NCBI RefSeq assembly: GCF_963677875.1
Contig: NZ_OY782567.1
Coordinates: 213,949 to 277,948 of the forward strand
Direction: 5' to 3'
Length of the DNA stretch: 64,000 bases
Source of the DNA: Thiomicrorhabdus sp.
Lineage (GTDB): Bacteria; Pseudomonadota; Gammaproteobacteria; Thiomicrospirales; Thiomicrospiraceae
The translations under genes and the position numbers were made by a program. The notes under the pieces are model-generated. The model saw only the letters and a list, made by a program, of their open reading frames with translations. It had not been told where the DNA came from and searched no databases. Within the stretch, counting starts at the first letter, position 1. Each line of letters starts with the position of its first letter. Of this stretch, positions 17,304 through 30,000 are shown one piece after another.

Positions 17304-19220
17304 ATGGCTAAAATCATTGGTATCGATTTAGGAACGACAAACTCTTGTGTTGCCGTAATGGAAGGCAAGGAAGTCAAAGTGATTCCAAACGCGGAAGGTG
17401 CGCGTACAACGCCTTCGATTGTTGCTTATACCGACGACGAAATTCTGGTAGGGGATCCTGCGAAACGTCAGGCGGTTACTAACCCTGAAAACACCCTGTT
17501 TGCGATCAAACGTCTGATCGGTCGTCGTGCTGACGATGCGGTGGTCGCTAAAGACAAAGACATGGTGCCATATGCGATTGTTGCCGCTGATAACGGTGAT
17601 GCATGGGTTCAGGTCAAGGACAAGAAATTGTCGCCTCAGGAAGTGTCTGCACGTACTTTGATTAAAATGAAAAAGACTGCCGAAGACTATCTTGGGCATG
17701 AAGTAACCGAAGCGGTTATTACGGTTCCTGCATATTTCAACGATGCACAGCGTCAAGCAACCAAAGATGCCGGTAAAATTGCCGGTCTGGATGTTAAGCG
17801 TATCATTAACGAACCGACTGCTGCAGCACTTGCTTACGGTATGGATAAGGTCAAGAGTGACAGCAAAATCGCAGTTTATGACTTGGGTGGTGGTACTTTC
17901 GATATTTCGATTATCGAAGTTGCGGATCTGGATGGTGAAAAGCAGATCGAAGTTCTATCGACCAATGGGGATACTTTCCTGGGTGGTGAAGATTTCGATA
18001 ACGTCATCGTTGATTACATCGCAACTGAGTTCAAGAAAGATCAAAACGTTGATCTGAAATTGGACAAGCTGGCATTGCAACGTGTGCGTGAAGCTGCGGA
18101 GAAAGCTAAAATCGAACTTTCTTCCCGTGAGCAGACCGATATCAACCTGCCGTACGTAACGGCGGATGCGACTGGTCCGAAACATTTGAACATGAAAATT
18201 ACCCGCGCTAAATTTGAAGCACTGATCGAAGATTTGGTACAGCGTTCAATCGAACCTTGTCGTACGGCTCTGAAAGATGCAGGTCTGTCGGCTTCTGAAA
18301 TCGACGATGTTATTCTGGTCGGTGGTTCGACTCGTGTGCCGATGGTTCAAGCCAAGGTAAAAGAGTTCTTCGGTAAAGAGCCACGTAAAGACGTCAACCC
18401 GGATGAAGCGGTGGCAATGGGTGCGGCGATCCAGGGTGGGGTTCTGTCCGGTGATGTCAACGATGTTCTTTTGCTGGATGTTACACCTCTTTCCCTTGGT
18501 ATCGAAACCATGGGTGGCGTTATGACTAAGCTGATCGAGAAAAACACCACGATTCCGACTCGCAAGTCGCAAGTGTTCTCGACAGCGGAAGACAATCAGT
18601 CTGCGGTTACCATTCACGTATTGCAAGGTGAGCGTGAAATGGCATCCGGAAACAAATCTCTGGGTCAATTCAACCTGGATGAAATTCCGGCGGCACCGCG
18701 TGGCATGCCTCAGATTGAAGTTACCTTCGATATTGATGCCAACGGTATTTTGAATGTTTCTGCGAAGGACAAAAACACCGGTAAAGAACAGCACATTACA
18801 ATTCAGGCTTCTTCCGGTCTGTCCGAAGACGAGATTGAAGCAATGGTCAAGGATGCCGAAGCGCATGCTGAAGAAGATGCCAAGCTGAAAGAGTTGGTTG
18901 AAGCGCGTAACCAGGCGGATGCTATGGTGCATGCAACCAATAAGATGATCAATGATGCCGGTGATGCGATCAGCGAAGCGGAAAAGGCTCCTGTTGAAGA
19001 AGCGATCAAGGCGGTTGAGGAAGCCATTAAAGGTGACGATAAGGCCAAGATCGACGAATCGGTTCAGAAGTTGATGGAAGTCAGCCAGGGAATTGCTCAG
19101 AAGGCACAGGCACAGCAGCAGGCTGGTGGTGAAGAGACACAGCAGCAAGGTTCTTCAAAAGCCGACGACGATGATATCGTAGATGCGGAGTTTGAAGAGG
19201 TGAATGACGACAAAAAATAA
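17304..19220 (+). CDS. dnaK: Chaperone DnaK (Hsp70)
   Basis: 638 aa. The ATPase domain starts [18 protein letters not shown] and holds [11 protein letters not shown] and [11 protein letters not shown]. The substrate domain has the hydrophobic linker [16 protein letters not shown]. The acidic end [13 protein letters not shown] is typical. It binds exposed hydrophobic peptides in an ATP cycle with DnaJ and GrpE. ATG 17304 follows GGAGAAAG; a longer frame from 17268 lacks conservation. A 142-base gap with a strong hairpin precedes it and a 300-base gap with a hairpin follows. Confidence 0.98.
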   Translation: MAKIIGIDLGTTNSCVAVMEGKEVKVIPNAEGARTTPSIVAYTDDEILVGDPAKRQAVTNPENTLFAIKRLIGRRADDAVVAKDKDMVPYAIVAADNGDAWVQVKDKKLSPQEVSARTLIKMKKTAEDYLGHEVTEAVITVPAYFNDAQRQATKDAGKIAGLDVKRIINEPTAAALAYGMDKVKSDSKIAVYDLGGGTFDISIIEVADLDGEKQIEVLSTNGDTFLGGEDFDNVIVDYIATEFKKDQNVDLKLDKLALQRVREAAEKAKIELSSREQTDINLPYVTADATGPKHLNMKITRAKFEALIEDLVQRSIEPCRTALKDAGLSASEIDDVILVGGSTRVPMVQAKVKEFFGKEPRKDVNPDEAVAMGAAIQGGVLSGDVNDVLLLDVTPLSLGIETMGGVMTKLIEKNTTIPTRKSQVFSTAEDNQSAVTIHVLQGEREMASGNKSLGQFNLDEIPAAPRGMPQIEVTFDIDANGILNVSAKDKNTGKEQHITIQASSGLSEDEIEAMVKDAEAHAEEDAKLKELVEARNQADAMVHATNKMINDAGDAISEAEKAPVEEAIKAVEEAIKGDDKAKIDESVQKLMEVSQGIAQKAQAQQQAGGEETQQQGSSKADDDDIVDAEFEEVNDDKK

Positions 19221-19369
19221 TTTTGTCTAGCGCTTGGCTTCGGTTTAAGCGGTCAAATTCGGTGTTGGAGAAATGGCCCGCTACTTATTTGTAGCTTCCC
19301 GCTTCCCGTCTGAAATTTGATGTACTTAAGCTGTGCTGCTCACTGACAAAAATGTTGTCATTACATATA

Positions 19370-19425
19370 AGCGCGAAGTAAAGAAAGGTATAAGACTTTT
19401 CCTAGCTTCGTGCTTTTGTGTTTAA
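19370..19425 (+). terminator. Weak intrinsic terminator between dnaK and dnaJ
   Basis: AGCGCGAAG / CTTCGTGCT (one G-U pair) form a 9-bp stem with a shorter AAAG/CTTT pairing inside, followed by TTTTGTGTTT. A smaller hairpin (TGACAA/TTGTCA, 19344-19360) precedes it. Both lie in the 300-base dnaK-dnaJ gap and would lower dnaJ relative to dnaK. No clear promoter for dnaJ is seen in the gap. Confidence 0.5.
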
Positions 19426-19520
19426 ATACCGCCAGTTTTGTATTTAAGGAATTTTCCGAGTTAACAAATAAAAATTGAACGTTTTATTTATTAATTTGGC
19501 GCAAAAACAAGTCTTAGATT

Positions 19521-21517
<1,997 letters not shown>

Positions 21518-21543
21518 TTTCTGAAAAGAATCGTTTTGTATAC

Positions 21544-21577
21544 AAGCCTTCCCGGATTTTGTCCTGGAAGGCTTTTC
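21544..21577 (+). terminator. Terminator after dapB
   Basis: AAGCCTTCC ... GGAAGGCTTTT stem with 12-base loop and short T-run; it ends the hrcA-to-dapB unit. Confidence 0.75.
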
Positions 21578-21671
21578 TGTTTTTATGGCTTTTGGAAGAG
21601 GTTTTGGCTCAAAGCAGCGCCAGGGAGATAGTGAAAATCGGTATTTACAATAAAAAAAAACTATTGTTAGA

Positions 21672-22568
21672 ATGGGGCCGTTTAAAAAATTGAGCTTATC
21701 TGCCGCGCTTATGAGAAGAGTTTTATATAAAAGAGGTGCAAAAGCCCTGTTAATTCTGTCGGCTTTTCTTTTAAGTGCTTGCACGCATCCCGGTACAGTG
21801 AATGATGATTCCGTGGAAACCGAGGTGGTCACTCCGGAGATTCCGCCAGCCAGCCAGCTTTCCGAAAAGAGAGAAACAGGGGGGAGTGAAACGATTTCCC
21901 CGCCGTTGTTAAGTGCAAGCCAAAATGGCGTGTCAACAGGTAAATCGTCCGGTTCTATTCTCTCTGGCGGGCAGCTGATGGACAGTGCGGGATCGGATGT
22001 GACCGTCTTGCAAGGTGTAAATGTGCATGCAGCACATGAAATGCCCCCGGAAAAAGTGCCGGAAAGAATTATTCTTCCCCCTGAATCAGACGCGGGGACG
22101 AGTATTATTCCGCAAACATCGAATTTGGGGGGAAGTCAATCCAAGGTTGTACTGTATTCGCGCTTTATGAAAGAGCGCCTAAGCAATCTGAAATCTTCGC
22201 TGATGAAAATTTACGGAAGCTGGAAGGGGACGCCGTATAAGTGGGGCGGTACTTCCAAAAAGGGCGTGGATTGTTCGGGGTTTGTGCAGGCGACTTACCG
22301 AAGCGCTTTTAAATATAAGCTCCCCAGAACGACGCGAACCCAGATAAAACAAGGGATTTATGTCGAGAGAAAGGATTTGCGAGTCGGGGATGTCCTCTTT
22401 TTTAAAACCGGGCCGAACCTGTTTCACAACGGCATCTATCTCGGGAATAATGAGTTCATGCATGCTTCGACGACTTACGGTGTGAAAATTTCCCGAGTGG
22501 ATTCACGTTACTGGAAAAAACGCTATCTTAAGGCGCGGCGCTTTTTGAACGATTTTGAATCCATGTAG
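21672..22568 (+). CDS. NlpC/P60 family lipoprotein, peptidoglycan endopeptidase
   Basis: 298 aa. A signal sequence ends in a lipobox (LLSAC); a start at ATG 21711 would give a more compact signal, and both are possible. About 130 low-complexity Ser/Pro/Gly-rich residues follow, which would span from the membrane into the periplasm. The C-terminal NlpC/P60 domain has the catalytic Cys in DCSGFVQ and His in HNGIYLG and FMHAST, with the usual WGGTSKKG before the Cys. Such enzymes cut the stem peptide of peptidoglycan. It is transcribed with carAB but separated from them by a structured RNA and a terminator. Confidence 0.88.
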   Translation: MGPFKKLSLSAALMRRVLYKRGAKALLILSAFLLSACTHPGTVNDDSVETEVVTPEIPPASQLSEKRETGGSETISPPLLSASQNGVSTGKSSGSILSGGQLMDSAGSDVTVLQGVNVHAAHEMPPEKVPERIILPPESDAGTSIIPQTSNLGGSQSKVVLYSRFMKERLSNLKSSLMKIYGSWKGTPYKWGGTSKKGVDCSGFVQATYRSAFKYKLPRTTRTQIKQGIYVERKDLRVGDVLFFKTGPNLFHNGIYLGNNEFMHASTTYGVKISRVDSRYWKKRYLKARRFLNDFESM

Positions 22569-22675
22569 AGCGGAGCGGATTGCCAATTCGGCCGGGCGAT
22601 TTCTTAGCGTTGCGATCTCTTATCAATCTCTTGCCAATCGATAGATACTAGCCGAATAAGTCCCCTTTATTTATA

Positions 22676-22777
22676 GACAAAAAATGCCAGATCAAGTACA
22701 ATCCGCGTAATTAATTTTTGTGACTAAAATTAAGCAATTACTGCTTTACGGGGTATAACGCGGAGATGGCATTTGTC
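22676..22777 (+). ncRNA. Structured RNA candidate in the leader of carA
   Basis: Three nested or adjacent stems are visible: outer GAC..ATGCCA (22676-22689) with TGGCAT..GTC (22767-22777); middle TCCGCGT (22702-22708) with ACGCGGA (22758-22764), 7 bp perfect; and an enclosed hairpin TTAATTTT (22711-22718) / AAAATTAA (22726-22733), 8 bp. A strong terminator follows within 15 bases, then carA. It could be a small RNA of about 155 nt or a leader controlling carAB. I cannot match it to a known riboswitch. Confidence 0.45.
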
Positions 22778-22790
22778 ATTTAGCAAAGAA

Positions 22791-22833
22791 AAACGGAGTG
22801 AGTCCCTTTCGGGGGGCTGACTCCGTTTTTTTA
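22791..22833 (+). terminator. Strong intrinsic terminator just before carA
   Basis: AAACGGAGT ... ACTCCGTTT with further paired AGTCCC / GGGGCT above a single G-G mismatch, then seven T. It sits 61 bases before the carA start. Confidence 0.9.
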
Positions 22834-22893
22834 TATAGGCTCTCGGAAAAGTCGGCTTAATTTTACTCTGGGCTCATTTGGATGGACGAATCG

Positions 22894-24027
22894 ATGACAC
22901 AGGCTTTGCTTGCATTAGAAGATGGCACCCTGTTTTGGGGAACTTCACTGGGCGCGGAAGGAGAAACAGTCGGTGAGGTAGTGTTTAACACTGCGTTAAC
23001 CGGTTATCAAGAGATCCTGACCGACCCTTCTTATTTCAAACAGATTGTTACTTTGACTTACCCGCATATCGGGAACGTCGGGGTGAATGCGGAAGATGAA
23101 GAGTCGCCGCGTATTATGGCTCAGGGGTTGATCGTTAAAGATTGTCCTCCGTTGATCAGTAACTTCCGTGCCGAAAAAAGTCTGCCTGAATATCTGCAAG
23201 AACAAAATGTAGTGGCTATTGCCGATATCGATACCCGAAAGTTGACCAGAATTTTGCGTGACAAGGGTGCGCAATCCGGCGTAATTATTGCCGGTGATGC
23301 TATCGATGCTGAAGAAGCGGTGAAAAAAGCGCAGGCTTTCAGCGGTTTGAAAGGGATGGATCTCGCCAAAGAGGTGACGACCGCCGAAGCGTACGAATGG
23401 CGTGAAGGCACCTGGAAACTGGGACAAGGTCATGTCGACAAGTCCTCGGAGCAGGCTTTCCATGTCGTTGCTTATGATTACGGTGTTAAGCGCAATATTC
23501 TGCGTATGCTGGCAGATCGAGGTTGCCGCTTGACGGTGGTTCCGGCAAAAACACCGGCAGAAGAGGTTTTGGCCATGAATCCGGACGGTGTTTTTCTGTC
23601 CAACGGTCCGGGTGATCCTGAGCCGTGTGATTATGCGATTGAAGCCATTCGTGCGGTTTTGGAAACCGAAGTGCCGGTTTTTGGAATCTGTCTGGGGCAT
23701 CAGCTGTTGGCTTTGGCGTCCGGCGCCCAGACCGTCAAAATGAAATTCGGCCATCACGGAGCGAACCATCCGGTTCAGGCGATCGACAGCGGTAAGGTGA
23801 TGATTACTTCGCAGAACCACGGTTTTGCGGTTGACGAAACAACCTTGCCGACCAATCTGCAAGCAACGCATAAATCTTTGTTTGACGGTTCTTTGCAAGG
23901 GATTTCCCGTACTGATAAGCGTGCTTTCAGTTTTCAGGGGCATCCGGAAGCCAGCCCGGGACCGCACGATGTCGCACCCTTGTTTGACCTGTTTATTGAA
24001 AATATGAAAGTCGCCAAAGGCGCATAA
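22894..24027 (+). CDS. carA: Carbamoyl-phosphate synthase small (glutaminase) subunit
   Basis: About 377 aa, releases ammonia from glutamine for CarB in pyrimidine and arginine synthesis. The N-terminal half is the CarA-specific domain ([22 protein letters not shown]). The C-terminal class I glutaminase has the nucleophile Cys in GICLGHQ and the His/Glu pair in [12 protein letters not shown] place the start at ATG 22894 ([12 protein letters not shown]), which aligns with known CarA; ATG 22882 is four codons upstream and equally open. It is followed by carB after 25 bases. Confidence 0.95.
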   Translation: MTQALLALEDGTLFWGTSLGAEGETVGEVVFNTALTGYQEILTDPSYFKQIVTLTYPHIGNVGVNAEDEESPRIMAQGLIVKDCPPLISNFRAEKSLPEYLQEQNVVAIADIDTRKLTRILRDKGAQSGVIIAGDAIDAEEAVKKAQAFSGLKGMDLAKEVTTAEAYEWREGTWKLGQGHVDKSSEQAFHVVAYDYGVKRNILRMLADRGCRLTVVPAKTPAEEVLAMNPDGVFLSNGPGDPEPCDYAIEAIRAVLETEVPVFGICLGHQLLALASGAQTVKMKFGHHGANHPVQAIDSGKVMITSQNHGFAVDETTLPTNLQATHKSLFDGSLQGISRTDKRAFSFQGHPEASPGPHDVAPLFDLFIENMKVAKGA

Positions 24028-24052
24028 CGATAGTTTAGTAGGAATTAGATAG

Positions 24053-27000
24053 ATGCCAAAGAGAAGTGATATACAGAGTATTATGATTATTGGTGCCGGT
24101 CCTATTATTATCGGACAGGCCTGTGAATTCGATTACTCTGGTGTGCAAGCGTGTAAAGCCCTGAAAGAAGAGGGTTATAGAGTTATTCTGGTTAACTCGA
24201 ACCCGGCAACCATTATGACCGATCCGGAATTGGCGGATGCCACCTATATCGAACCGATCGAGTGGAAAACCGTTGAGAGCATCATCGCGCAGGAACGTCC
24301 GGATGCGATTTTGCCGACAATGGGCGGGCAGACGGCACTGAACTGTGCGCTGGATCTGCACGACAAAGGTGTTCTGGAAAAATATGGTGTGGAATTGATC
24401 GGTGCCAATGCCGATGCAATCGACAAAGCGGAAAACCGCGACCGTTTCCGTCAGGCCATGCAGAAAATCGGCTTGGATATGCCGAAGTCGGCAGTGGCAC
24501 ATAATATGGAAGAAGCTTGGAAAATTCAGGCTGAAGTCGGTTTTCCGACCGTTATTCGTCCGTCTTTTACTCTGGGTGGTTCCGGTGGTGGTATTGCCTA
24601 TAATAAAGATGAATTCGAACAGATCTGTAAATTCGGTCTGGATCTTTCGCCAACCAATGAGTTGTTGATCGAAGAGTCAATCCTGGGTTGGAAAGAGTAT
24701 GAAATGGAAGTGGTTCGTGACCGCAACGATAACGCGATTATCGTCTGTTCGATTGAAAACCTGGATCCGATGGGGGTTCATACCGGTGACTCGATCACTG
24801 TTGCACCTGCCCAGACTCTGACCGATAAAGAATATCAGATCATGCGTAACGCTTCTCTGGCAGTATTGCGTGAAATCGGCGTTGAAACCGGTGGTTCCAA
24901 CGTTCAATTCTCGATCAACCCGGAAACCGGGCGTATGATCATTATCGAAATGAACCCGCGTGTATCACGTTCTTCGGCGTTGGCGTCCAAAGCAACCGGT
25001 TTCCCGATTGCAAAAGTGGCGGCAAAACTGGCGGTCGGTTATACATTGGACGAACTTCAGAACGATATTACCAACGGTGCGACACCGGCTTCTTTCGAAC
25101 CAACCATCGATTATGTCGTGACCAAGATTCCTCGTTTCACTTTCGAGAAATTCCCGCAGGCGCAACAGCGTTTGTCCACGCAGATGAAATCGGTAGGTGA
25201 AGTCATGGCGATGGGCCGTAACTTCCAGGAGTCTTTGCAAAAAGCCTTGCGTGGTTTGGAAACCGATAAGAGCGGATTGGACGAAATCATGCCTTTGGCT
25301 TCGATGGAAGAAAAAGAGATTAAGGATACTTTGCGTCAGGAATTGCGCGATCCGGGCCCTGAACGTCTTTGGTATGTGGCCGATGCGTTCCGCGCAGACT
25401 GGAGTCTGGAAACGGTCTTTGATACCTGTAAAATCGACCCTTGGTTCCTGGCTCAGATTAAAGAGTTGGTTGATATGGAAGACGATATCAAGCAACGCGG
25501 CCTGGTTGCCTTGGATGAAGCCAATCTACGGAATCTAAAACGCAAAGGTTTCTCGGATAACCGTATTGCCAGACTGTTGAATACCGATGCGGCTTTGATT
25601 CGCAAATTCCGCCACACCTTGAATGTCCGCCCGGTCTTCAAGCGTGTCGATACCTGTGCAGCCGAGTTTGAGACTTCGACCGCCTATATGTATTCGACCT
25701 ACGACGAAGAGTGTGAAGCAAATCCGTCGGATCGCGAAAAAATCATGGTGTTGGGCGGTGGTCCAAACCGTATCGGTCAAGGGATCGAGTTCGACTACTG
25801 CTGTGTTCACGCCGCGATGGCGATGCGTGAAGACGGTTACGAAACGATCATGGTCAACTGTAACCCGGAAACGGTTTCTACCGACTACGATACTTCCGAT
25901 CGTCTGTACTTCGAACCGTTGACACTGGAAGATGTGTTGGAAATCGTTGAAGTGGAACAGCCGAAAGGGGTGATTGTTCAATACGGTGGGCAAACTCCGT
26001 TGAAGCTGGCAGAAGATCTGGAAGAAGCGGGTGTACCGATTATCGGAACCTCGCCTGAATCGATCGATCTGGCGGAAGACCGTGAGCGCTTCCAGAAGAT
26101 CCTGAATGATCTTGATCTGTTGCAACCGCCTAACCGCACGGCTTCAAGTGCTGAGGAAGCGGCGACTTTGGCAAACGAAATCGGCTATCCTCTGGTGGTT
26201 CGTCCGTCTTACGTATTGGGCGGACGTGGTATGGAAATCGTCTATACCGAAACCGATCTGATGCGTTATATGAAAGAAGCGGTGAAAGTTTCGAATGATT
26301 CTCCGGTTCTCTTGGATCGCTTCCTGGATGATGCGGTTGAGCTGGATGTTGATGCGGTGTGCGATGGTGAGCAGGTTGTGATCGGCGGCGTTATGGAGCA
26401 TATTGAACAGGCCGGTATTCACTCAGGTGACTCGGCATGTTCTCTGCCTCCGTACAGTATCTCTGATGAAATTCAGGATCGTATTCGCGATCAGGTCGAG
26501 AAAATGGCCAAAGCGTTGGGCGTTGTTGGCTTGATGAATACCCAGTTTGCGGTCAAAGGTGATGATATCTACGTTCTGGAAGTGAATCCGCGTGCATCTC
26601 GTACGGTACCGTTTGTTTCCAAAGCAATCGGTCAGCCGCTGGCGAAAATTGCCGCACGTTGTATGGTCGGCCAGAAACTGGAAGAGCAAGGGTTTACTCA
26701 AGAAGTGAAACCACAGCACTATTCGGTGAAGGAAGCGGTCTTCCCATTCATCAAATTCCTGGGCGTGGATCCGATTCTTGGGCCGGAAATGAAATCGACC
26801 GGTGAAGTCATGGGGCTGGGTGCCAGTTTTGCACAGGCTTATGCTAAAGCACAATTGGCGGCCGGCACTGTCTTGCCACGCTCCGGGACGGCTTTCCTGA
26901 GTGTGCGTAAAGCGGATCGTGAAAGAGTGGTTGACTTGGCGAAACAATTAATTGAAAAAGGCTTCAAAGTCGTTGCGACTCGTGGTACGGCGTCCTCTCT

Positions 27001-27268
27001 GCAGGAAGCTGGTGTCGAATGTGAAGCGGTAAATAAGGTGACGGAAGGGCGTCCGAATATCGTTGATTCGATTGTCAACGAAGAAATCGATCTGATCGTG
27101 AATACTTCCGACGGTTCGGTCAGTATTCAGGATTCTTCGAGCATCCGCCGTGAAGCACTGATGCATAAAACCTGTTATACAACAACGATTGCCGGAGCGT
27201 TTGCGATGGTCGCTGCAATGGATCATTTGGATGATCAGCCAGTGACCCGTCTGCAAAATATCCACTAG
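24053..27268 (+). CDS. carB: Carbamoyl-phosphate synthase large subunit
   Basis: 1071 aa, normal full length. Two homologous ATP-grasp halves are visible, starting [22 protein letters not shown] and [20 protein letters not shown], each with its ATP-binding segment ([11 protein letters not shown] and [11 protein letters not shown]). The C-terminal ~130 residues are the MGS-like allosteric domain with [15 protein letters not shown], expected to bind UMP/ornithine-type effectors. It makes carbamoyl phosphate from bicarbonate, ammonia and 2 ATP. An 11-bp hairpin follows the stop. Confidence 0.97.
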   Translation: MPKRSDIQSIMIIGAGPIIIGQACEFDYSGVQACKALKEEGYRVILVNSNPATIMTDPELADATYIEPIEWKTVESIIAQERPDAILPTMGGQTALNCALDLHDKGVLEKYGVELIGANADAIDKAENRDRFRQAMQKIGLDMPKSAVAHNMEEAWKIQAEVGFPTVIRPSFTLGGSGGGIAYNKDEFEQICKFGLDLSPTNELLIEESILGWKEYEMEVVRDRNDNAIIVCSIENLDPMGVHTGDSITVAPAQTLTDKEYQIMRNASLAVLREIGVETGGSNVQFSINPETGRMIIIEMNPRVSRSSALASKATGFPIAKVAAKLAVGYTLDELQNDITNGATPASFEPTIDYVVTKIPRFTFEKFPQAQQRLSTQMKSVGEVMAMGRNFQESLQKALRGLETDKSGLDEIMPLASMEEKEIKDTLRQELRDPGPERLWYVADAFRADWSLETVFDTCKIDPWFLAQIKELVDMEDDIKQRGLVALDEANLRNLKRKGFSDNRIARLLNTDAALIRKFRHTLNVRPVFKRVDTCAAEFETSTAYMYSTYDEECEANPSDREKIMVLGGGPNRIGQGIEFDYCCVHAAMAMREDGYETIMVNCNPETVSTDYDTSDRLYFEPLTLEDVLEIVEVEQPKGVIVQYGGQTPLKLAEDLEEAGVPIIGTSPESIDLAEDRERFQKILNDLDLLQPPNRTASSAEEAATLANEIGYPLVVRPSYVLGGRGMEIVYTETDLMRYMKEAVKVSNDSPVLLDRFLDDAVELDVDAVCDGEQVVIGGVMEHIEQAGIHSGDSACSLPPYSISDEIQDRIRDQVEKMAKALGVVGLMNTQFAVKGDDIYVLEVNPRASRTVPFVSKAIGQPLAKIAARCMVGQKLEEQGFTQEVKPQHYSVKEAVFPFIKFLGVDPILGPEMKSTGEVMGLGASFAQAYAKAQLAAGTVLPRSGTAFLSVRKADRERVVDLAKQLIEKGFKVVATRGTASSLQEAGVECEAVNKVTEGRPNIVDSIVNEEIDLIVNTSDGSVSIQDSSSIRREALMHKTCYTTTIAGAFAMVAAMDHLDDQPVTRLQNIH

Positions 27269-27293
27269 ACAACCGGTAAAACAGCCCGAAAAG

Positions 27294-27328
27294 CGCCAAA
27301 GCCGGAAACGGCTTTGGCGTTTGTGTTT
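27294..27328 (+). terminator. Hairpin terminator between carB and greA
   Basis: CGCCAAAGCCG - GAAA - CGGCTTTGGCG, a perfect 11-bp stem with a tetraloop, followed by an interrupted T-run (TTTGTGTTT). It probably gives partial readthrough into greA. Confidence 0.7.
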
Positions 27329-27381
27329 ACGGCAAGGTGAAATGAATTGCCGTTGGATCGAAAAAGAGGACCGAGAATAAA

Positions 27382-27858
27382 ATGAATAAACATCCTATGA
27401 CAAAAGAAGGTGCGGATGCACTGCAAAGCGAATTGAACCGCTTGAAGAAAGAAGAACGTCCGCGCATTACCGAAGCGATTGCTGAAGCGCGTGAGCATGG
27501 TGATTTGAAAGAAAATGCCGAATATCATGCCGCTCGCGAACAGCAAGGATTGATTGAAGCGCGTATCAAGCAGATCGAAAGTATTCTGTCGCATGCACAG
27601 GTCATTGACGTGACAAAGCTGAATGCCAACGGAAAAGTGGTTTTCGGAGCGACGGTAACCATTTTAAATATCGATACCGATGAAGAAGTGACCTATAAGA
27701 TTGTCGGTAACGACGAAGCTGATATCAAGCACTTCAAGGTTTCGGTGAATTCACCCATTGCCCGTGCCTTGATCGGTAAGGAAGAAGGCGATGAAATCGT
27801 GGTGGAAGCGCCGAGTGGAAATATCGATTACGAAATTCTTAGTGTGCAATACAAGTAA
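27382..27858 (+). CDS. greA: Transcription elongation factor GreA
   Basis: 158 aa. The N-terminal coiled coil begins [18 protein letters not shown] and carries [20 protein letters not shown] with the acidic tip; the C-terminal FKBP-like part has [16 protein letters not shown]. It enters the RNA polymerase secondary channel and triggers cleavage of backtracked RNA. carB-greA linkage is common. A second family member, GreB, lies at 56664. Confidence 0.96.
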   Translation: MNKHPMTKEGADALQSELNRLKKEERPRITEAIAEAREHGDLKENAEYHAAREQQGLIEARIKQIESILSHAQVIDVTKLNANGKVVFGATVTILNIDTDEEVTYKIVGNDEADIKHFKVSVNSPIARALIGKEEGDEIVVEAPSGNIDYEILSVQYK

Positions 27859-28087
27859 TTTAATGCTTTGATTTTCAAGCCGTTTATTTAAATTGTTTGC
27901 ATGACCTCCGAATCTGCACTGGGCTATGAAACGCCTGGGAAGGCCATGGCAAATTTTAATCTTATGATGAATAAAAAATGTTTATAAGCATTTCATTATT
28001 TTCTAAGATGATTCACTTGCAATTTAATTTGAAAAGCGGCAGAATTGACCCGTTTAAGCGACAAACGAAACTTCGGAGTTTATCTAA

Positions 28088-28441
28088 ATGAAACACTTAA
28101 CACTAAAAGCACTGTTTATCTCTGCAGTTGCTGCATTCTCTATGAATGCTCAAGCGGAAGACGTATACGGTCAATGCATCGCCGATGCTGAAAACGTAAT
28201 TGCTACTGCCAAGAAAGAAGGCGGTCCAGCTGCGCGCGCCATCGAGCAAAAAACAACTGTTGAACAATGTATGGCTGAATTGGCTAAGCTTGAAGCGAAA
28301 TACGGTGACAAAACTGTTGCGCTAAATCCTTCATACGTTATGACTCCTGAAGATCGCGCTAAGTGGGCGAAGCTTTTCGACGCGGTTGATGCGAAGAAGT
28401 TCAAAGGTGTTCGTTACAGCATGGCTTCTTACTACCGTTAA
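28088..28441 (+). CDS. Hypothetical secreted protein, 117 aa
   Basis: A clear Sec signal peptide ends at about residue 23 (NAQA / ED). The mature protein of about 94 residues has two cysteines (CIADAE and EQCMAEL) that could form one disulfide, and otherwise mostly lysine/alanine-rich helix. I do not recognise the family. A purine run (CGGAG) lies 15 bases before the ATG. It stands alone, with a 229-base upstream gap and a strong terminator after it, so it is a single-gene unit. Its codon use looks like that of a well expressed gene. Confidence 0.75.
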   Translation: MKHLTLKALFISAVAAFSMNAQAEDVYGQCIADAENVIATAKKEGGPAARAIEQKTTVEQCMAELAKLEAKYGDKTVALNPSYVMTPEDRAKWAKLFDAVDAKKFKGVRYSMASYYR

Positions 28442-28461
28442 TCGTAGTTCGATCTTATGTG

Positions 28462-28493
28462 AAAAAGCCGGTTTTTACCGGCTTTTTGTTTTT
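28462..28493 (+). terminator. Intrinsic terminator after the secreted-protein gene
   Basis: AAAAAGCCGG - TTTTTA - CCGGCTTTTT followed by GTTTTT. Confidence 0.9.
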
Positions 28494-28520
28494 ATGGCTT
28501 AAATTTTAGGGAAGCACTTG

Positions 28521-29327
28521 ATGAGCAATCCGCAAAGCAATCTTTTTTCCACTGTCTATGACTGTTTAATGGAAAGTGATCTGGATCGTAAAATGAAGCG
28601 CCTGAACGGTCTTCTGGAAGGTTGGTCGGAAGATCGCTTTGTAATGACGCCGCTTGAAGAGGTTCATCGAGTTCCTGATCCGGGCCGCCCGCAAAAACCT
28701 CAACTGGTTCCGCCAAAAGAACTTCCGAAGAGAGGCTTGGGTACGCCGGAAGGGCATGCGGCGCTGATGCATTCCATTGCGCATATCGAGTTCAATGCAG
28801 TCAATCTGGCGCTGGATGCGGTGTTTCGCTTTCAAGATATGCCAAAAGCTTACTACCATGATTGGTTGGGAGTGGCTGGAGAAGAGTCGTTCCATTTCCA
28901 GATGATCCGCGAACATCTTTATCATTTAGGGTATGAATACGGAGATTTTACCGCGCATGACGGCCTGTGGATGACGACTTTTGAAACCGATCACGATCCT
29001 TTGGTGCGCATGGCGCTGGTGCCGCGAACACTGGAAGCCAGAGGGTTAGATGTGACGCCTCCGATGATTCAGAAGTTACGGGCGATCGGTGATAAGCGCG
29101 GCGTGGAAATTCTGAAAATTCTTTTACGTGATGAAATCGGTCATGTTGAAGTCGGCACCCGCTGGTTCCGTTATTTATGCGAACAGCGTAATTTAAACCC
29201 GTTCCAAGCGTTTCAGGACATTATTCAGACCTATTTTCACGGTGATTTGCGAGGGCCGTTTAATTACGAGGCGCGCGAACAGGCCGGTTTTTCTCAAGAA
29301 GAGATTGCATGGCTGAAAACTTTGTGA
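28521..29327 (+). CDS. DUF455 family ferritin-like protein
   Basis: 268 aa. The Glu/His pattern expected of a ferritin-like di-metal four-helix bundle is visible: HSIAHIEFNAV, AGEESFHFQMI, and RDEIGHVEVG. This matches the DUF455 family, whose enzymatic role is not established. ATG 28521 follows GGGAAG; a TTG just before it is ignored. Its end overlaps the start of the methyltransferase gene by 19 bases, so the two are translationally coupled and may act in one process. Confidence 0.85.
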   Translation: MSNPQSNLFSTVYDCLMESDLDRKMKRLNGLLEGWSEDRFVMTPLEEVHRVPDPGRPQKPQLVPPKELPKRGLGTPEGHAALMHSIAHIEFNAVNLALDAVFRFQDMPKAYYHDWLGVAGEESFHFQMIREHLYHLGYEYGDFTAHDGLWMTTFETDHDPLVRMALVPRTLEARGLDVTPPMIQKLRAIGDKRGVEILKILLRDEIGHVEVGTRWFRYLCEQRNLNPFQAFQDIIQTYFHGDLRGPFNYEAREQAGFSQEEIAWLKTL

Positions 29328-29983
29328 ATGCATCGACACCTTTGCTGAATGATGAGCAGCGTTTGCGAATTGCTCGCCGGCATGAAGATTCGATTCAGCG
29401 CTATGGTTATAAACCGCAAGCGCTCTACTGGAGCTCCAAGGAGATTCAGGAAATACGTTTTCAAATGCTGTTTGAAGGCATGCCGGAAATTTTACGATTA
29501 GGCGACGAATTCTCTGTACTGGATGTCGGCTGCGGATTCGGTGATTTAAAAGATTATCTCTCTCAGCATGGAGTTTCTGTTGATTACAGCGGTATTGATC
29601 TGGCTCCGGCTATGATTACGGCCGCGCAGCGTTTGCAACCGCAGGGGAAATTTTTTTGCGGTGATCTGTTCGATGCTGACTTTGCAGATGGGCGTTTTGA
29701 TTTTGTGGTTTTGTCCGGTGCTTTGAATGAGGTGGTTGAGTCAGCAACTGACGGTCAAACGGGGGTCTATGCCAAAGCCGTCATTGAAAAAATGTTTGCT
29801 TTAAGCCGTAACGGAGTTGCTTTCAACTTGCTGGACCGTCGTAATCAGTGGGTTGCAGCACGCCCGGATCTACAGAGTTTTTTGCCACAGGAGATAGTCG
29901 AATATTGCCGAAGTTTCTGTTCTCATGTAGAGTGGCGCGATGACTATCTGGATAATGATTTTACCGTTTATCTGTATAAATGA
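29309..29983 (+). CDS. SAM-dependent methyltransferase (class I)
   Basis: 224 aa. The SAM-binding motif I is VLDVGCGFGD and motif II is near YSGIDLAPAMI; motif IV lies near FDFVVLSGALNEV. The N-terminal helix DEQRLRIARRHEDSIQRYGY probably forms the substrate lid. The target is not evident. It overlaps the DUF455 gene and is followed 17 bases later by the ROK kinase, so all three look like one operon. Confidence 0.85.
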   Translation: MAENFVNASTPLLNDEQRLRIARRHEDSIQRYGYKPQALYWSSKEIQEIRFQMLFEGMPEILRLGDEFSVLDVGCGFGDLKDYLSQHGVSVDYSGIDLAPAMITAAQRLQPQGKFFCGDLFDADFADGRFDFVVLSGALNEVVESATDGQTGVYAKAVIEKMFALSRNGVAFNLLDRRNQWVAARPDLQSFLPQEIVEYCRSFCSHVEWRDDYLDNDFTVYLYK

Positions 29984-30000
29984 GCTGTGGTTGAACTGGC

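Noticed and set aside
18246-19148. 300-codon reverse-strand frame inside dnaK
   Set aside because: It is an antisense shadow of highly codon-biased dnaK; the dnaK protein accounts for the sequence.
22684-22710. Glutamine-containing leader peptide as proof of attenuation of carAB
   Set aside because: No Shine-Dalgarno sequence before it and no visible antiterminator that pairs with the terminator's 5' arm; kept only as a remark.
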